A stretch of DNA of 64,000 nucleotides. It comes from JBDSZL01 sp039925145 (GTDB lineage: Bacteria; Acidobacteriota; Vicinamibacteria; Vicinamibacterales; SCN-69-37). The stretch is from assembly GCA_039925145.1 (NCBI GenBank), contig JBDSZL010000088.1, positions 65,335 to 129,334 on the forward strand. Direction: 5' to 3'. Shown here one piece after another: positions 16,550 to 26,208 of the stretch (positions are counted from its first letter, which is position 1; each line of letters opens with the position of its first letter). The notes under the pieces are model-generated. The model made no database searches and was not told the origin of the DNA. It worked only from the letters and a program-made list of their open reading frames with translations. Position numbers and translations under genes: made by a program.

Positions 16550-17379
16550 GAGCCGCCGCCCGGCGGCGCTGGAGCCGTCAGCACGACCAGCACGAGCTCG
16601 ACGTGCGAGAAGTCGACGGCCGGCCGGACGGTGATGACCCGGTCGGCGGCACTGGATGGCCGCGTGACCCGTTCGACCGTGCCCACGAGAAAGCCCGGCG
16701 GGTAGATGCCGTCCTGGCCCGACGTGGTGACCCGTTCCCCTACCTGAATATCGGCTAGAACGGGTACGTACTCAGCCGTGAGCAGCGACGGATTGAGGCC
16801 GCCGACGGCAATGCCGCCCGCGCCAGACCGTTCGAAGACCACGGCGGCCGCCGCGTTGCGACCGACGAGCAGCTGCACGGTCGCCGCGCTGCGGCTGATT
16901 GGTGCGATGACCCGGCCGACCACGCCCTTGGTGGCCAGCACCGCCAGGTCGGGCGCCACGCCGTCGCCAGCGCCTCGGTCTATCGTCACGGTGAACACCC
17001 CTGGCGAGGGATTGCCCGCCACCACGCGAGCGCCCAGCATAGGGTGCGGCTGTGCCTGTTTGAGCTCGAGCGCCTGCTGCAGACCCTGCGCTTGTGCGGC
17101 CAGCGCGCGCTCCCGCTGGAGATTGACTTCGAGATCGAGAATCCGGCGCTGGAGGGCCGCGTTTTCGCGCGCGGCGCCGCTCAGTGCCACGTAGTTGGTG
17201 ACAAGGCTGCGGCCCGTGTCGGCAATGCCGGTGGTGACCGACTGCAGGCGGGAGAAGATGTCGAAGGCGGCAGATTGAATGACGGGCAACCCGCTCTTGG
17301 ACTGCACCTGGGCAGAAATGAGCAGCACGTGCCCGACGCACATGACGAGAAGAAGCGAAAATGTCTGACGTCGCGGCAT
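16546..17379 (-). CDS. mreC: Rod shape-determining protein MreC
   Basis: A 277-residue bitopic protein linking MreB to the periplasmic wall enzymes. It has an N-terminal membrane segment at about residues 6-26, a coiled coil at about residues 68-108 (ENAALQRRILDLE) and a beta-rich MreC domain with VVGRV and TSGQDGIYPPGFLVGTV. The ATG at 17379 is preferred over a TTG one codon upstream. It follows mreB by 71 nt and overlaps mreD by 4 nt. Confidence 0.93.
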   Translation of the reverse strand: MPRRQTFSLLLVMCVGHVLLISAQVQSKSGLPVIQSAAFDIFSRLQSVTTGIADTGRSLVTNYVALSGAARENAALQRRILDLEVNLQRERALAAQAQGLQQALELKQAQPHPMLGARVVAGNPSPGVFTVTIDRGAGDGVAPDLAVLATKGVVGRVIAPISRSAATVQLLVGRNAAAAVVFERSGAGGIAVGGLNPSLLTAEYVPVLADIQVGERVTTSGQDGIYPPGFLVGTVERVTRPSSAADRVITVRPAVDFSHVELVLVVLTAPAPPGGGS

Positions 17380-17450
17380 CAACGGCTGGCCGACAGAGCT
17401 CCTGCCATCATCTGCTCAGATTAGAACAGAGAACCGGTACGCGGTCACGG

Positions 17451-18472
<1,022 letters not shown>

Positions 18473-18476
<4 letters not shown>

Positions 18477-19960
18477 CGGTGCTCCTGTTCCTCGGCCCGC
18501 ATCGGGGCGCCATGGGTATCGGTGCCCGCGACGTGTATGCCGTTCTTGCCGGTCATCTTGACCCGGTACATGGCCGCGTCGGCTGCTTGCAGCAGGCCTT
18601 CAGGAGTATCGGCCACATCGGGCAAACTCGCCACCCCAATTGACGCCGTCAGACGGCTTCCGGGGCTGCTCCCCTCGAGAAAGCTGAACCGATCGATGCG
18701 ATCGCGCACGCGGCGCGCCACCGCCAAGGCACCATCGCCGCCTGTTTCTGGCAGCAAAATCGCGAACTCGTCGCCGCCGAAGCGCGCGACGATGTCGGTC
18801 TCGCGCGCGCAGGTCTTGATGATGTCGGCGGCCTCGATGAGCGCGCGGCTACCGAGCAGATGCCCGTTCGCATCGTTGATGCGCTTGAAGCCGTCGAGGT
18901 CGATGAACAGCAGCGACAGCGGCCATCCGCTGCGCATCGCGCGCTTGGTCTCTTTGCGCAGGACCTCGTTCAGATAGCGTGAATTGTACAGCTGCGTGAG
19001 GTCGTCGGTGACCGACAGCGCTTCGGCGCGGGCGACGCGCAGGGCGGTCGACAGCGCATAGGCGGCCGGCTCGAGCAGCCGCATCACCGCGTCGGCAAAG
19101 CTATGCGAGATGACGGGCACGCGATGCGCGCGACTGACATCGAGCGCTACGAGCACACCCACCACCGCGCCATGCGCCACGAGCGGCCAGCCGGCGAGCG
19201 AAATTTCCACCAGGGGCCGCCGCGCCTCCACGTCGGCGCGGTCATCGAGATAGTTCGTGACGCGAACGGCAGGATGCCCGGTTTGCGCCAGGACGTCGGC
19301 AAACGATCGAAGCGCCGTGCGGAGCGACACGTCGAGCTCGTGGTCGCCGAGCAGATGCGCGCCGCCGTCGGGTTCCATCGCAAAGACGAACCACCGTTCG
19401 ATCGGCAGCCACGCGGCCACCTGCGCGGCCAGTGCCTCGGCAACTCCAGCCGGGTCCGCTTTCACGCTCACGGCGCGCAGCACGCCGCCCACCGAATCGG
19501 GAGCGGCCGCGAGCGCCGACAGGCGGTCGGCGCCCGCTTCGAGACGATCGGCCAGATCCATGGTGGCCTCGAAGCCAAACGCACGCTGCAGGTCTTCGAT
19601 GTGAAGTGGGCCGGTCAGGTGCTCACGGAATCCGAGCGAGCGCGACAACTCGGGCAGGCCGGGCTGTGCCGTGGCGCTGTAGGAGACAGCAGGCACGCTG
19701 GTGATCAACCCCGACACCAGCCGATGCGCGCCATCGTCGAGCGTCAGCTCCCAGAGCATACACACAGCGTCTTGCGGCACCGTCCACATCGTGCCCTTGC
19801 GGATGAGCACGAGGCGCACGCCGGCCGCCGTGCGCAGGAGGGAGAGCGGGGGCTCGATGTCCTCGGCACGATCGCCGCGATGGAACACGGCGACGGTCAG
19901 CGCGCTCTCGGCAGAGCTGCCCGCTGTCCCGGATAATCTCCGCGGATATCGGCCTAACAT
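18473..19960 (-). CDS. Diguanylate cyclase with GAF-like sensor region
   Basis: A 495-residue predicted diguanylate cyclase that makes c-di-GMP. The C-terminal GGDEF domain (about residues 325-480) has the intact motif RFGGDEF (GGDEF at 395-399). An inhibitory I-site RETD lies five residues before it, so product feedback is expected. The region at about 160-310 looks like a GAF domain (LPIERWFVFAMEPDGG). The N-terminal 150 residues are unassigned, and no membrane segment is seen, so it is cytoplasmic. Its stop codon overlaps the mreB start, making it the first gene of the mre-rod operon. Confidence 0.88.
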
Positions 19961-20013
19961 GGTGGCAATTCAGTGCGGCAGGTCAGATTGGGAGCGCCAG
20001 CCTAGTTGCGCAA

Positions 20014-20019
20014 ACTATA
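20014..20019 (-). promoter_or_regulatory. Candidate -10 box for the GGDEF-mreB operon
   Basis: The minus strand reads TATAGT about 54 nt upstream of the GGDEF start codon. A weak -35 (CTGGAA) lies 17 nt further upstream. TTGCGCAA, a perfect palindrome, follows immediately. The match is suggestive only. Confidence 0.35.
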
Positions 20020-20066
20020 GCACGGCAAATCGCGTTTCCAGGGCGGATTGACGGGCCACCGCACGT

Positions 20067-20078
20067 GTGTCGCGACAC
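20067..20078. promoter_or_regulatory. 12-bp palindrome in divergent intergenic region
   Basis: GTGTCGCGACAC is a perfect palindrome in the 240-bp gap between the divergent diguanylate cyclase and foldase genes. It lies about 106 nt before the diguanylate cyclase start and 123 nt before the foldase start. It could be a dimeric regulator site. No regulator family can be assigned from the site alone. Confidence 0.35.
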
Positions 20079-20200
20079 TTTTTCAGTAACAGTTTCGTTA
20101 GTATCGCGGCACGAGCGAGCGGTCCGCCGGAGGCCTCGCAGGGATTGGACGGGAACGCATGGCATAATTGCGTTTTCAACCGCGCAGGAGACGCTGACCT

Positions 20201-22108
20201 ATGACGATGCTCGACCGAATGCGCCGCCACAAGTCCTGGCTGAAATGGAGCCTGGGCGCAGTGGTGGTGACGTTCGTCCTTCTTTACGTGCCCCAGTTCA
20301 TGAACCAGGGCGGCGCCGGTGCGGCGCCAAACGACGTCGTTGCCACGGTGAATGGCCGCAAGGTGACGGCTAATGTCTTCCAGCGCGCGTACAACCAACA
20401 GTTGTCCCAGATCCGGTCGAGTTATGGTGACGTGAACGATGACATGCTCCGTCAGCTGCAGCTCGGGCCGCGACTGATCCAGCAGCTCGTCAATCAGGAA
20501 GCCGTGATCGCTGAAGCCGACCGCCTCGGCGTCACCGTGAGTGACGGCGAGCTGCGCGAACGCCTCGTGCGCCTGCCGCCATTTCAGGAGAACGGCCAGT
20601 TTGTCGGCGAGCAGAAATATCGACTGATGCTCGATTCCTCCCGGCCCCCCGTCAAGCCGGCCGAATTCGAACAGGAGCTCCGTCAGTCGATCATGGCGGA
20701 GAAGCTCCAGGCCGCCGTCACAGGCTGGATTCGCGTCACCGATGCGGACATCGAACAGGAATACCGCAAGCGCAACGAGAAGGTGCGGCTCGATCTGGCC
20801 GTTGTCAACGCCAACCAGTTCCGGTCGGGCGTCACCGCCACGGACGCGGACGTCACGGCCGAGTTCTCGGCGCATCCCGACACCTACAAAACGCCCGAGA
20901 AGCGGCGCGTGAAATATCTCTCGATCGATGCGAGCACGTTGCGTGACAAGGTCACCGTGACGCCGCAGGAAGTCGAGGAGCGGTATCGCCAGAACGTGCA
21001 GACCTACTCGACCCCCGAGCAGGTGCGCGCCAGCCACATCCTCTTCAAGACCGAAGGCAAGGACGAAGCTGCGGTCAGGAAACTCGCCGAGACGGTGCTC
21101 GCCAAGGTGAAGGCCGGGGGAGATTTTGCCGCCCTCGCGAAGCAGTACTCGGAGGATGACAGCAAGGCGAGCGGTGGCGACCTCGACTTCTTCGCCAAAG
21201 GGCGGATGATCCCCGAGTTCGAACAGACCGCGTGGGGCATGAAGATCGGCGAGACAAGTGGCCTCGTCAAGTCGCAGTTCGGCTTTCACATCATCAAAGT
21301 GACCGACAAGCGCGCGGCGGCAACCAAGACGCTCGACGAAGTGCGGCCGCAGATCGAGCAGCAGGTCAAGACAGAGAAGGCCACCAACGAGGCGTCGCGC
21401 ATCGCCGACGAAGTCGCGGGTCAGATTAAGGCGCCGGCCGATCTCGACAAGGTCGCGACGGCCCGCGGGTGGACGGTCGGCGACTCCGGACTGTTCTCGC
21501 GTGACGAGCCGCTCGCAGGGCTGGGCTTCGCCGACGCCGTGAAGTCCGAGGCGTTTCGGCTCGACAAAGACAAGGTCAGCGGGCAGATTCGCACGACTCA
21601 GGGCTACGCCTTCATCGCAGTCACCGAGATCGCGCCACCTGGCGTTCCGAAGCTCGACGACGTGAAGGACAAGGTTCGTGACGCCGTCGTGATGAAGAAG
21701 GCGGTCGACCTCGCTCAGAACAAGGCCGCCGCGATCTCTCAGGCGGGAGCCAACTTCGCGGCCGCCGCCAAGGCCGCGGGTGTCACGGTCAAGAGCACCG
21801 ATCTGACCACGCGCGGCGCCGCGCTCCCAGAGGTCGGCGTGAACGAGGCGGTCGACGCGGTGGCGTTCAGCCTGAAGCCCAACGAAACCAGCAAGCCGAT
21901 CGCCACCGAGTCAGCGGTCGTCGTCGTCCACCTCCGGGAGCGCAAGGACATCGATCCGGCCGCGCTCGAAGGCGAACGCGAGACGCTGCGTACGCAACTC
22001 ACCCAGGAGCGCCGGTCAGAGTTCTTCAGCGCCTATATGACCAAGGCGATGAAGAACATGGACGTGAAATACAACAACGAGACCGTGAAGACCCTGCTCG
22101 GGGTGTAA
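20201..22108 (+). CDS. ppiD: Peptidyl-prolyl isomerase, PpiD/SurA type
   Basis: A 635-residue membrane-anchored periplasmic chaperone. The N-terminal anchor is about residues 15-33 and a SurA_N/PpiD-like helical region follows (about 45-170). One parvulin domain lies at about residues 268-370 (VRASHILFKT, GGDLDFFAKGRM, SQFGFHIIKV), and a second degenerate PPIase-like region follows. The length and single N-terminal anchor fit PpiD (E. coli 623 residues) rather than soluble SurA. AGGAG lies 10 nt before the ATG at 20201; an ATG at 20207 is an alternative. Confidence 0.9.
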   Translation: MTMLDRMRRHKSWLKWSLGAVVVTFVLLYVPQFMNQGGAGAAPNDVVATVNGRKVTANVFQRAYNQQLSQIRSSYGDVNDDMLRQLQLGPRLIQQLVNQEAVIAEADRLGVTVSDGELRERLVRLPPFQENGQFVGEQKYRLMLDSSRPPVKPAEFEQELRQSIMAEKLQAAVTGWIRVTDADIEQEYRKRNEKVRLDLAVVNANQFRSGVTATDADVTAEFSAHPDTYKTPEKRRVKYLSIDASTLRDKVTVTPQEVEERYRQNVQTYSTPEQVRASHILFKTEGKDEAAVRKLAETVLAKVKAGGDFAALAKQYSEDDSKASGGDLDFFAKGRMIPEFEQTAWGMKIGETSGLVKSQFGFHIIKVTDKRAAATKTLDEVRPQIEQQVKTEKATNEASRIADEVAGQIKAPADLDKVATARGWTVGDSGLFSRDEPLAGLGFADAVKSEAFRLDKDKVSGQIRTTQGYAFIAVTEIAPPGVPKLDDVKDKVRDAVVMKKAVDLAQNKAAAISQAGANFAAAAKAAGVTVKSTDLTTRGAALPEVGVNEAVDAVAFSLKPNETSKPIATESAVVVVHLRERKDIDPAALEGERETLRTQLTQERRSEFFSAYMTKAMKNMDVKYNNETVKTLLGV

Positions 22109-22117
22109 AAAAGAAAA

Positions 22118-22156
22118 AGACCGGGTCTCCGAGGGATTCATGCGGAGACCCGGTCT
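22118..22156. terminator. Bidirectional intrinsic terminator between ppiD and sppA
   Basis: A perfect 14-bp stem, AGACCGGGTCTCCG / CGGAGACCCGGTCT, with an 11-nt loop lies 9 nt after the ppiD stop. On the minus strand it is followed by TTTTCTTTTTT, an ideal U-tract for sppA. On the plus strand the tail (TCTGT) is poor, so it is strongest for sppA. Confidence 0.9.
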
Positions 22157-22183
22157 TCTGTACAAGCGGAGACCCGGTCTTCT
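22142..22183. repeat. 18-bp direct repeat duplicating a terminator arm
   Basis: GCGGAGACCCGGTCTTCT occurs at 22142-22159 and again at 22166-22183, 24 bp apart. The second copy overlaps the sppA stop codon (22182-22184). Either copy could pair with the single complementary arm at 22118-22131, so two alternative hairpins are possible. Confidence 0.9.
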
Positions 22184-23930
22184 AGTTCATGAAGACGTTC
22201 GGCAGGATGGCCAGCGGCTCACCCCGACGGAACAACTGAAACAGTGACAGGGCCGACTGCACGGCGCGCATGTCACTGCGCCGGCCCAGCATCGTCAGTC
22301 CCGTGCTCGATTGCGAGCCGAACTGGCTGGAGAGAATGTCGTAGAACGACCGTTTGGCGGGGTAGACGACGAGATCGACCGCACCGGCCGGGTCGAGCTT
22401 TGCGCGGACCTGGGCGATGCGGAGCGCATCTTCGAGGCCGCCGAGCTCGTCGACCAGTCCCAACTCGCGTGCCTGGTGACCGGTCCAGACGCGCCCCTGC
22501 CCCACCGCGTCAATCTTCTCCGGGGTCTGATGCCGCCCTTCGGCAACGCGCCTGAGGAACAGCTCGTAGGTGGCCTGCATCTGCTCCTCGACGCGGCTGC
22601 GCTCGGCGGGCGTGAATGGCCTGAACGGTGAGTAGATCTCGGCCGACTCGCCGTCTCCCACACTGCCGGTGCCCACCCCCAGTTTGTCGAGCGCGCCCCG
22701 CACGACGAACTTGCCCGTGACGACCCCGATCGATCCAGTGAGCGTCCCGGGCTGCGCCACGATGACATCGGCTGGTGCCGCGATGTAGTACCCACCAGAG
22801 GCCGCGACATCGCCCATGGAGATCACAAGCGGTTTCACCTCACGCGTCAGCATGAGCTCGCGCCAGATGACCTCTGAGGCAATGGCCGATCCGCCCGGGC
22901 TGTCGACGCGGACGACGACCGCCCGTATCGACGGGTCGATGCGAACCTTCCGCACCCACTCCACGAACGTCTGCGAGCCGAGCACCAGGCCGGTCGGAGA
23001 GTCGAGCGAGCTCTTGCCGCTGGCAATCGTGCCCACGGCGTAGAGCAACGCGATGCGTCCACCGGGTTGAGGCAGCCGGGCTGGTGGCGCGGTACGGGCG
23101 TACTGCTCGTTCTCGATAGCCTGGGTGCCTTGAATGGGCGCCTTGTCGTCGAGCTGGTCCTCATAGGCCAACTCGTCCACCAGTCCCGTCTTCACGGCCG
23201 CGTCACCGAGGTAGGGACCCCCACCGAGCGCCGCGCGCGCCTGGTCCTCCGTGATCTTGCGATCGCGGGCCACCGAGCGCACGAGCTCGTCGTACCAGTC
23301 GCGATTGAGGGCTCGGGTCATCTCGCGGTGCGCCGCGGTGAACCCCTTCTCGGTGAACGTGTTCGCCGCCGTCTTGTACTCGCCGATATGCAGCAGGTCG
23401 GGATAGACGCCGATCTTGTCGAGCGCCCCCCGAAAAAAGAGCTCGTAGGAGGCCAGGCCAGCGACGTCGAGCTGCCCGGCGGGCATCATGACAACGTGCG
23501 TGGCGGCCGAGGCGACGTAGTACTCGCCCGAGCTGCCCGACTCGAGAAAGGCAATCAGCGGCTTGCCTGAGGTCTTGAAGTCCTCGAGCGCCGCGTGCAC
23601 CTCTTGCAGCTGTGCCCACATCGCGCCAGAGACAGCCGTCTTGATGATGAGCACCTTGACGCGACTGTCGCTCTTCGCCCGGTGAATCGTCTCGATGGTC
23701 GATCGCAGCGTCGGGGCGCGCTGCAGGAACTGCCGCAGAACGTCAGACGGCTCGATTTCGCTGAACGGCGCCTCGATCTTCAGGGTGAGGGACGCGTTTG
23801 CGGGTACCGTCGGCGATGGGGTTGCAACAAGGGCCACGACCAGCATGGCGGCCGCCGAAACCATCACAGCGAGGAGAATCAGGAAGATGACGAGCGCAAC
23901 ACCGCGGCGAGCTGCCAAGAAGAACCTCAC
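22182..23930 (-). CDS. sppA: Signal peptide peptidase SppA, 67K type
   Basis: A 582-residue membrane serine protease with tandem Clp-like domains, which degrades leftover signal peptides. There is one N-terminal anchor (about residues 10-35). The catalytic dyad is split as in the 67K family: Lys in GEYKTAANTF in the first half and Ser in MGDVAASGGYYIA in the second half. The GTG at 23930 is chosen because it begins just before the anchor, with TATACT directly upstream. An in-frame ATG at 23981 would add 17 residues. Neither has a Shine-Dalgarno. Confidence 0.9.
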   Translation of the reverse strand: MRFFLAARRGVALVIFLILLAVMVSAAAMLVVALVATPSPTVPANASLTLKIEAPFSEIEPSDVLRQFLQRAPTLRSTIETIHRAKSDSRVKVLIIKTAVSGAMWAQLQEVHAALEDFKTSGKPLIAFLESGSSGEYYVASAATHVVMMPAGQLDVAGLASYELFFRGALDKIGVYPDLLHIGEYKTAANTFTEKGFTAAHREMTRALNRDWYDELVRSVARDRKITEDQARAALGGGPYLGDAAVKTGLVDELAYEDQLDDKAPIQGTQAIENEQYARTAPPARLPQPGGRIALLYAVGTIASGKSSLDSPTGLVLGSQTFVEWVRKVRIDPSIRAVVVRVDSPGGSAIASEVIWRELMLTREVKPLVISMGDVAASGGYYIAAPADVIVAQPGTLTGSIGVVTGKFVVRGALDKLGVGTGSVGDGESAEIYSPFRPFTPAERSRVEEQMQATYELFLRRVAEGRHQTPEKIDAVGQGRVWTGHQARELGLVDELGGLEDALRIAQVRAKLDPAGAVDLVVYPAKRSFYDILSSQFGSQSSTGLTMLGRRSDMRAVQSALSLFQLFRRGEPLAILPNVFMN

Positions 23931-24023
23931 CGGAAGTATAGCGTCTCCAGGTCGGCCGACCTGCCTGCGCACAGCCGACATCGGCCCCCACGGGCGTTGA
24001 AGGACAGTCGCGGGCGAGGGCGG

Positions 24024-24640
24024 TCAGAACCGGACGCCGGCGGCTGCGCGCACGCCTCGCCACCGCGAGTCGCGCGTGCCAATCACTGAGGTGCGATCCC
24101 GGTCCAGGCGCCGAACAGTGAGCGCCAGCACGCCGGCGAGACTCCCAACGCCCGCGACGAGCCACACCGGCCACGGCAACAGCACCGCGACGAGCGCCAT
24201 CGGCGGTTTCCCAGGACGGCCGGCGCGAGCCAGGCGCCGGCACGCCACGGTGACGTGGCGAGCCACGCGCGCGTCAATGGATAGACGAGCACCGCGACGA
24301 TTTGGCCCTCTTGCCACCCGATGGCTGCCGGCATTGTCGCCAGCATGCCGCCCACCAGCCACGGCCACCGCTCGGTCTGCACACGCCCCGACCTCAGGAT
24401 GGCCGCGACCGACGCCGCAACACTGCCGAGCCCGAGGAGCGACCATAATCGAAAGGCGCTCGGCAGACTTACCAAGGTGAGGGGCGCGAGCAAGGGCGCG
24501 AGCAGGGGGGTGTTGAGGTTTGGCCTTATGGCCGCCGCGTAGAGCGGCGCGCCAGCCCGCCAGGCGGCCGCGGGTACTTGCCAGGCCCTCCGTCGTTGGT
24601 CGGCGCGTTGTAACCGCATTCCGAGGCCCTCGACAACCAC
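24024..24640 (-). pseudogene. Frameshifted, truncated GT87-family membrane protein relic
   Basis: Two overlapping frames together make the middle of a GT87 (DUF2029) membrane mannosyltransferase-like protein. The first frame has RPNLNTPLLAPLLAPL and GWQEGQIVAVL, then AWLAPAVLG. The continuation KPPMALVAVLLPWPVWL lies in another frame, with the shift around 24205-24215. The intact paralogue at 46704-48008 shows the same order (NMNPPHFHILVLPF, TGQWPFLLML, WLGVVAGLKPFLAVF). The N-terminal membrane region and the C-terminal half are missing. A one-base sequencing error could explain the shift but not the missing ends. Confidence 0.75.
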
Positions 24641-24661
24641 GTAAATCGTCGCAGGCCTGGA

Positions 24662-24684
24662 ATAACCTAACGATGGGTTATGAT
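24662..24684 (+). promoter_or_regulatory. hicAB operator-promoter candidate
   Basis: The inverted repeat ATAACC-N8-GGTTAT (24662-24681) overlaps a TATGAT box (24679-24684) lying 6 nt before the ATG at 24691. Antitoxin-toxin autorepression at such a site is typical of HicAB systems. The binding itself is inferred. Confidence 0.5.
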
Positions 24685-24690
24685 CCGTCG

Positions 24691-24876
24691 ATGACGTGGA
24701 GCGAAGTGATCCGCAAGCTGAAGCGGGCTGGGTTCGTCCAACTTCGCTCGGGCAAGGGCAGTCACCTCCATATGGTGAATGCGAAGACGGGACAGCGCCT
24801 CGTCGTCGTGTATCACGCCACGCAGGAAGCCGGGAACCTGGGCAGGCGACTATTGAGAGAGGCAGGGATCAAATGA
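24691..24876 (+). CDS. hicA: HicA-type mRNA interferase toxin
   Basis: A 61-residue double-stranded-RNA-binding-fold toxin that cleaves mRNA when free of HicB. MTWSEVIRKLKRAGF starts the domain. The catalytic His is in GKGSHLHM (residue 26, RNase motif G-S-H), and the C-terminal AGNLGRRLLREAGI is the conserved end. I chose the ATG at 24691; an ATG at 24673 would lie inside the operator repeat. The stop overlaps the hicB start (ATGA). The length is typical (about 60 residues). Confidence 0.9.
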   Translation: MTWSEVIRKLKRAGFVQLRSGKGSHLHMVNAKTGQRLVVVYHATQEAGNLGRRLLREAGIK

Positions 24877-25268
24877 AGTACTTCCCCATCGTGTTCGAGC
24901 AGGAGCCTAACGGCGTGCACACCGCCTACGTGCCGGGGCTGCTGATCTACGCCGCGGCCGACACAAAGGCGGCGGTCAGAAAGGCAATTGCGGAGTCATT
25001 GCAGGTGTACCTCGAGGCCGATCCAGATGCCCGCTCGAAGGCCGAGGTTCTCATGGCGCGCACCGATGAGAAGTCGAAGGTGTCATTCGTCGGGGCTGGC
25101 GCGAACTTGGGACGACGGACCAGCCAGAAAAAGAAAGCCGCCTCACAACGCAACGGCCAGCTCGGCGGCCGACCCAGAAAAGAACACGCCGCGCCCCAGT
25201 CGAGCCCCGTACCAGCTCAGAAACGCGGTATACGCGGAGGGAAGGATCGCCGTCCGATCGCGCGCTGA
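24873..25268 (+). CDS. hicB: HicB-type antitoxin with basic C-terminal tail
   Basis: This 131-residue antitoxin has a HicB RNase-H-like fold at residues 1-65 (YFPIVFEQEP, YVPGLLIYAAADT, AVRKAIAESLQVYLEA). Usually a ribbon-helix-helix or HTH DNA-binding domain follows. Here residues 85-131 are a basic, Gly/Pro/Arg-rich tail including NGQLGGRPRKE, which resembles an AT-hook core. No HTH is evident. The gene overlaps hicA by 4 nt. Neutralisation of HicA is inferred from the family. Confidence 0.85.
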   Translation: MKYFPIVFEQEPNGVHTAYVPGLLIYAAADTKAAVRKAIAESLQVYLEADPDARSKAEVLMARTDEKSKVSFVGAGANLGRRTSQKKKAASQRNGQLGGRPRKEHAAPQSSPVPAQKRGIRGGKDRRPIAR

Positions 25269-25302
25269 AAGGGGTGGCGCCTTGGCTGCCCCAGACAGGG
25301 CC

Positions 25303-26208
25303 CTACCCGGCAAAGCGGTTCGGTAACCGCCCTTTGATTCCTGGCGTGAACTGGAACAGCGCGCCCGCCAACGGCTGTTCGATGCGCTGTTCGTCCGTCA
25401 ACTGCCGCCAGGCGCTCGTCACGTAGGCGTCCTCGAGTGACGGCCCTCCAAACGCGCACTTGGTCGTTTGCGTGACCGGTAACGGCACGACCCGGTCGAG
25501 TCGGCCATCTGGCAAGTAACGGCGCACCGCGCCCCCGGCCCAGAGCGCCACCCACACGGCGCCGTCGGCATCCACGATAAGCCCATCGGGACGGCCCGTT
25601 TCACCGGCCAGATCGACAAAGACGCGCCGGTTGGCCATCGTGCCGGCATCGAGGTCGAAGTCGAACAGGTCCACGCGCCGTGTCCGCGTGTCGACGTAGT
25701 ACATGAGGCGGTTGTCGGGACTCCAGTCCGGGCCATTCGACGTCGTGACCGGCGCGAGCATGCGGTGCGCCGTGCCGTCCGTGTCGAGCCGCCAGAGCGT
25801 GCCCTGGCCATCCTGCCGCCGGGTGCTCATGGAGCCAGCCCAGAAACGGCCGCGCGCATCCACGGCGCCATCGTTCATCCGCGTATCCGCATCCGGACGT
25901 TCGACGAGAACAATGGGCACCATGTCCCCGCGTTGCGGGTCCACCCGGTAGAATCCGCGACCGGCGGCCGCCACCCAGTCGCCGCGCGCCGTGAGCGCGA
26001 GCGCGCCCACGGGCTCTGCGGTCGGAATCACTCGCGCCACGCCGCGCGTGGGATCGAACTCATGAATCGCCTGCCCGGTGATATCCACAAACAAGAGCCG
26101 CTGCCGATCCGCATCCCAGATCGGTCCCTCGCCCAGCTCCGCACGTGCATCGAGCGCCACGCTGACGCCCGACGCATCCATGCCAGACACCGGCCCGCGA
26201 TCGCTCAT
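25303..26208 (-). CDS. SMP-30/gluconolactonase family protein
   Basis: A 301-residue six-bladed beta-propeller of the SMP-30/regucalcin/gluconolactonase family, which hydrolyses sugar lactones. The metal ligands are seen as Glu in LGEGPIWD, Asn in TSNGPDWSPD and Asp in GRPDGL, along with RMNDGAVDARGRFWAGSM. There is no signal peptide, so it is cytoplasmic. Its ATG overlaps the stop codon of the MscS gene. The true sugar lactone substrate is unknown and no dehydrogenase partner is adjacent. Confidence 0.9.
   Translation of the reverse strand: MSDRGPVSGMDASGVSVALDARAELGEGPIWDADRQRLLFVDITGQAIHEFDPTRGVARVIPTAEPVGALALTARGDWVAAAGRGFYRVDPQRGDMVPIVLVERPDADTRMNDGAVDARGRFWAGSMSTRRQDGQGTLWRLDTDGTAHRMLAPVTTSNGPDWSPDNRLMYYVDTRTRRVDLFDFDLDAGTMANRRVFVDLAGETGRPDGLIVDADGAVWVALWAGGAVRRYLPDGRLDRVVPLPVTQTTKCAFGGPSLEDAYVTSAWRQLTDEQRIEQPLAGALFQFTPGIKGRLPNRFAG

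Noticed and set aside
20145..20168. TTGGAC...CATAAT as a ppiD promoter
   Set aside because: The spacer is only 12 nt, too short for a sigma-70 promoter; CATAAT alone is not convincing.
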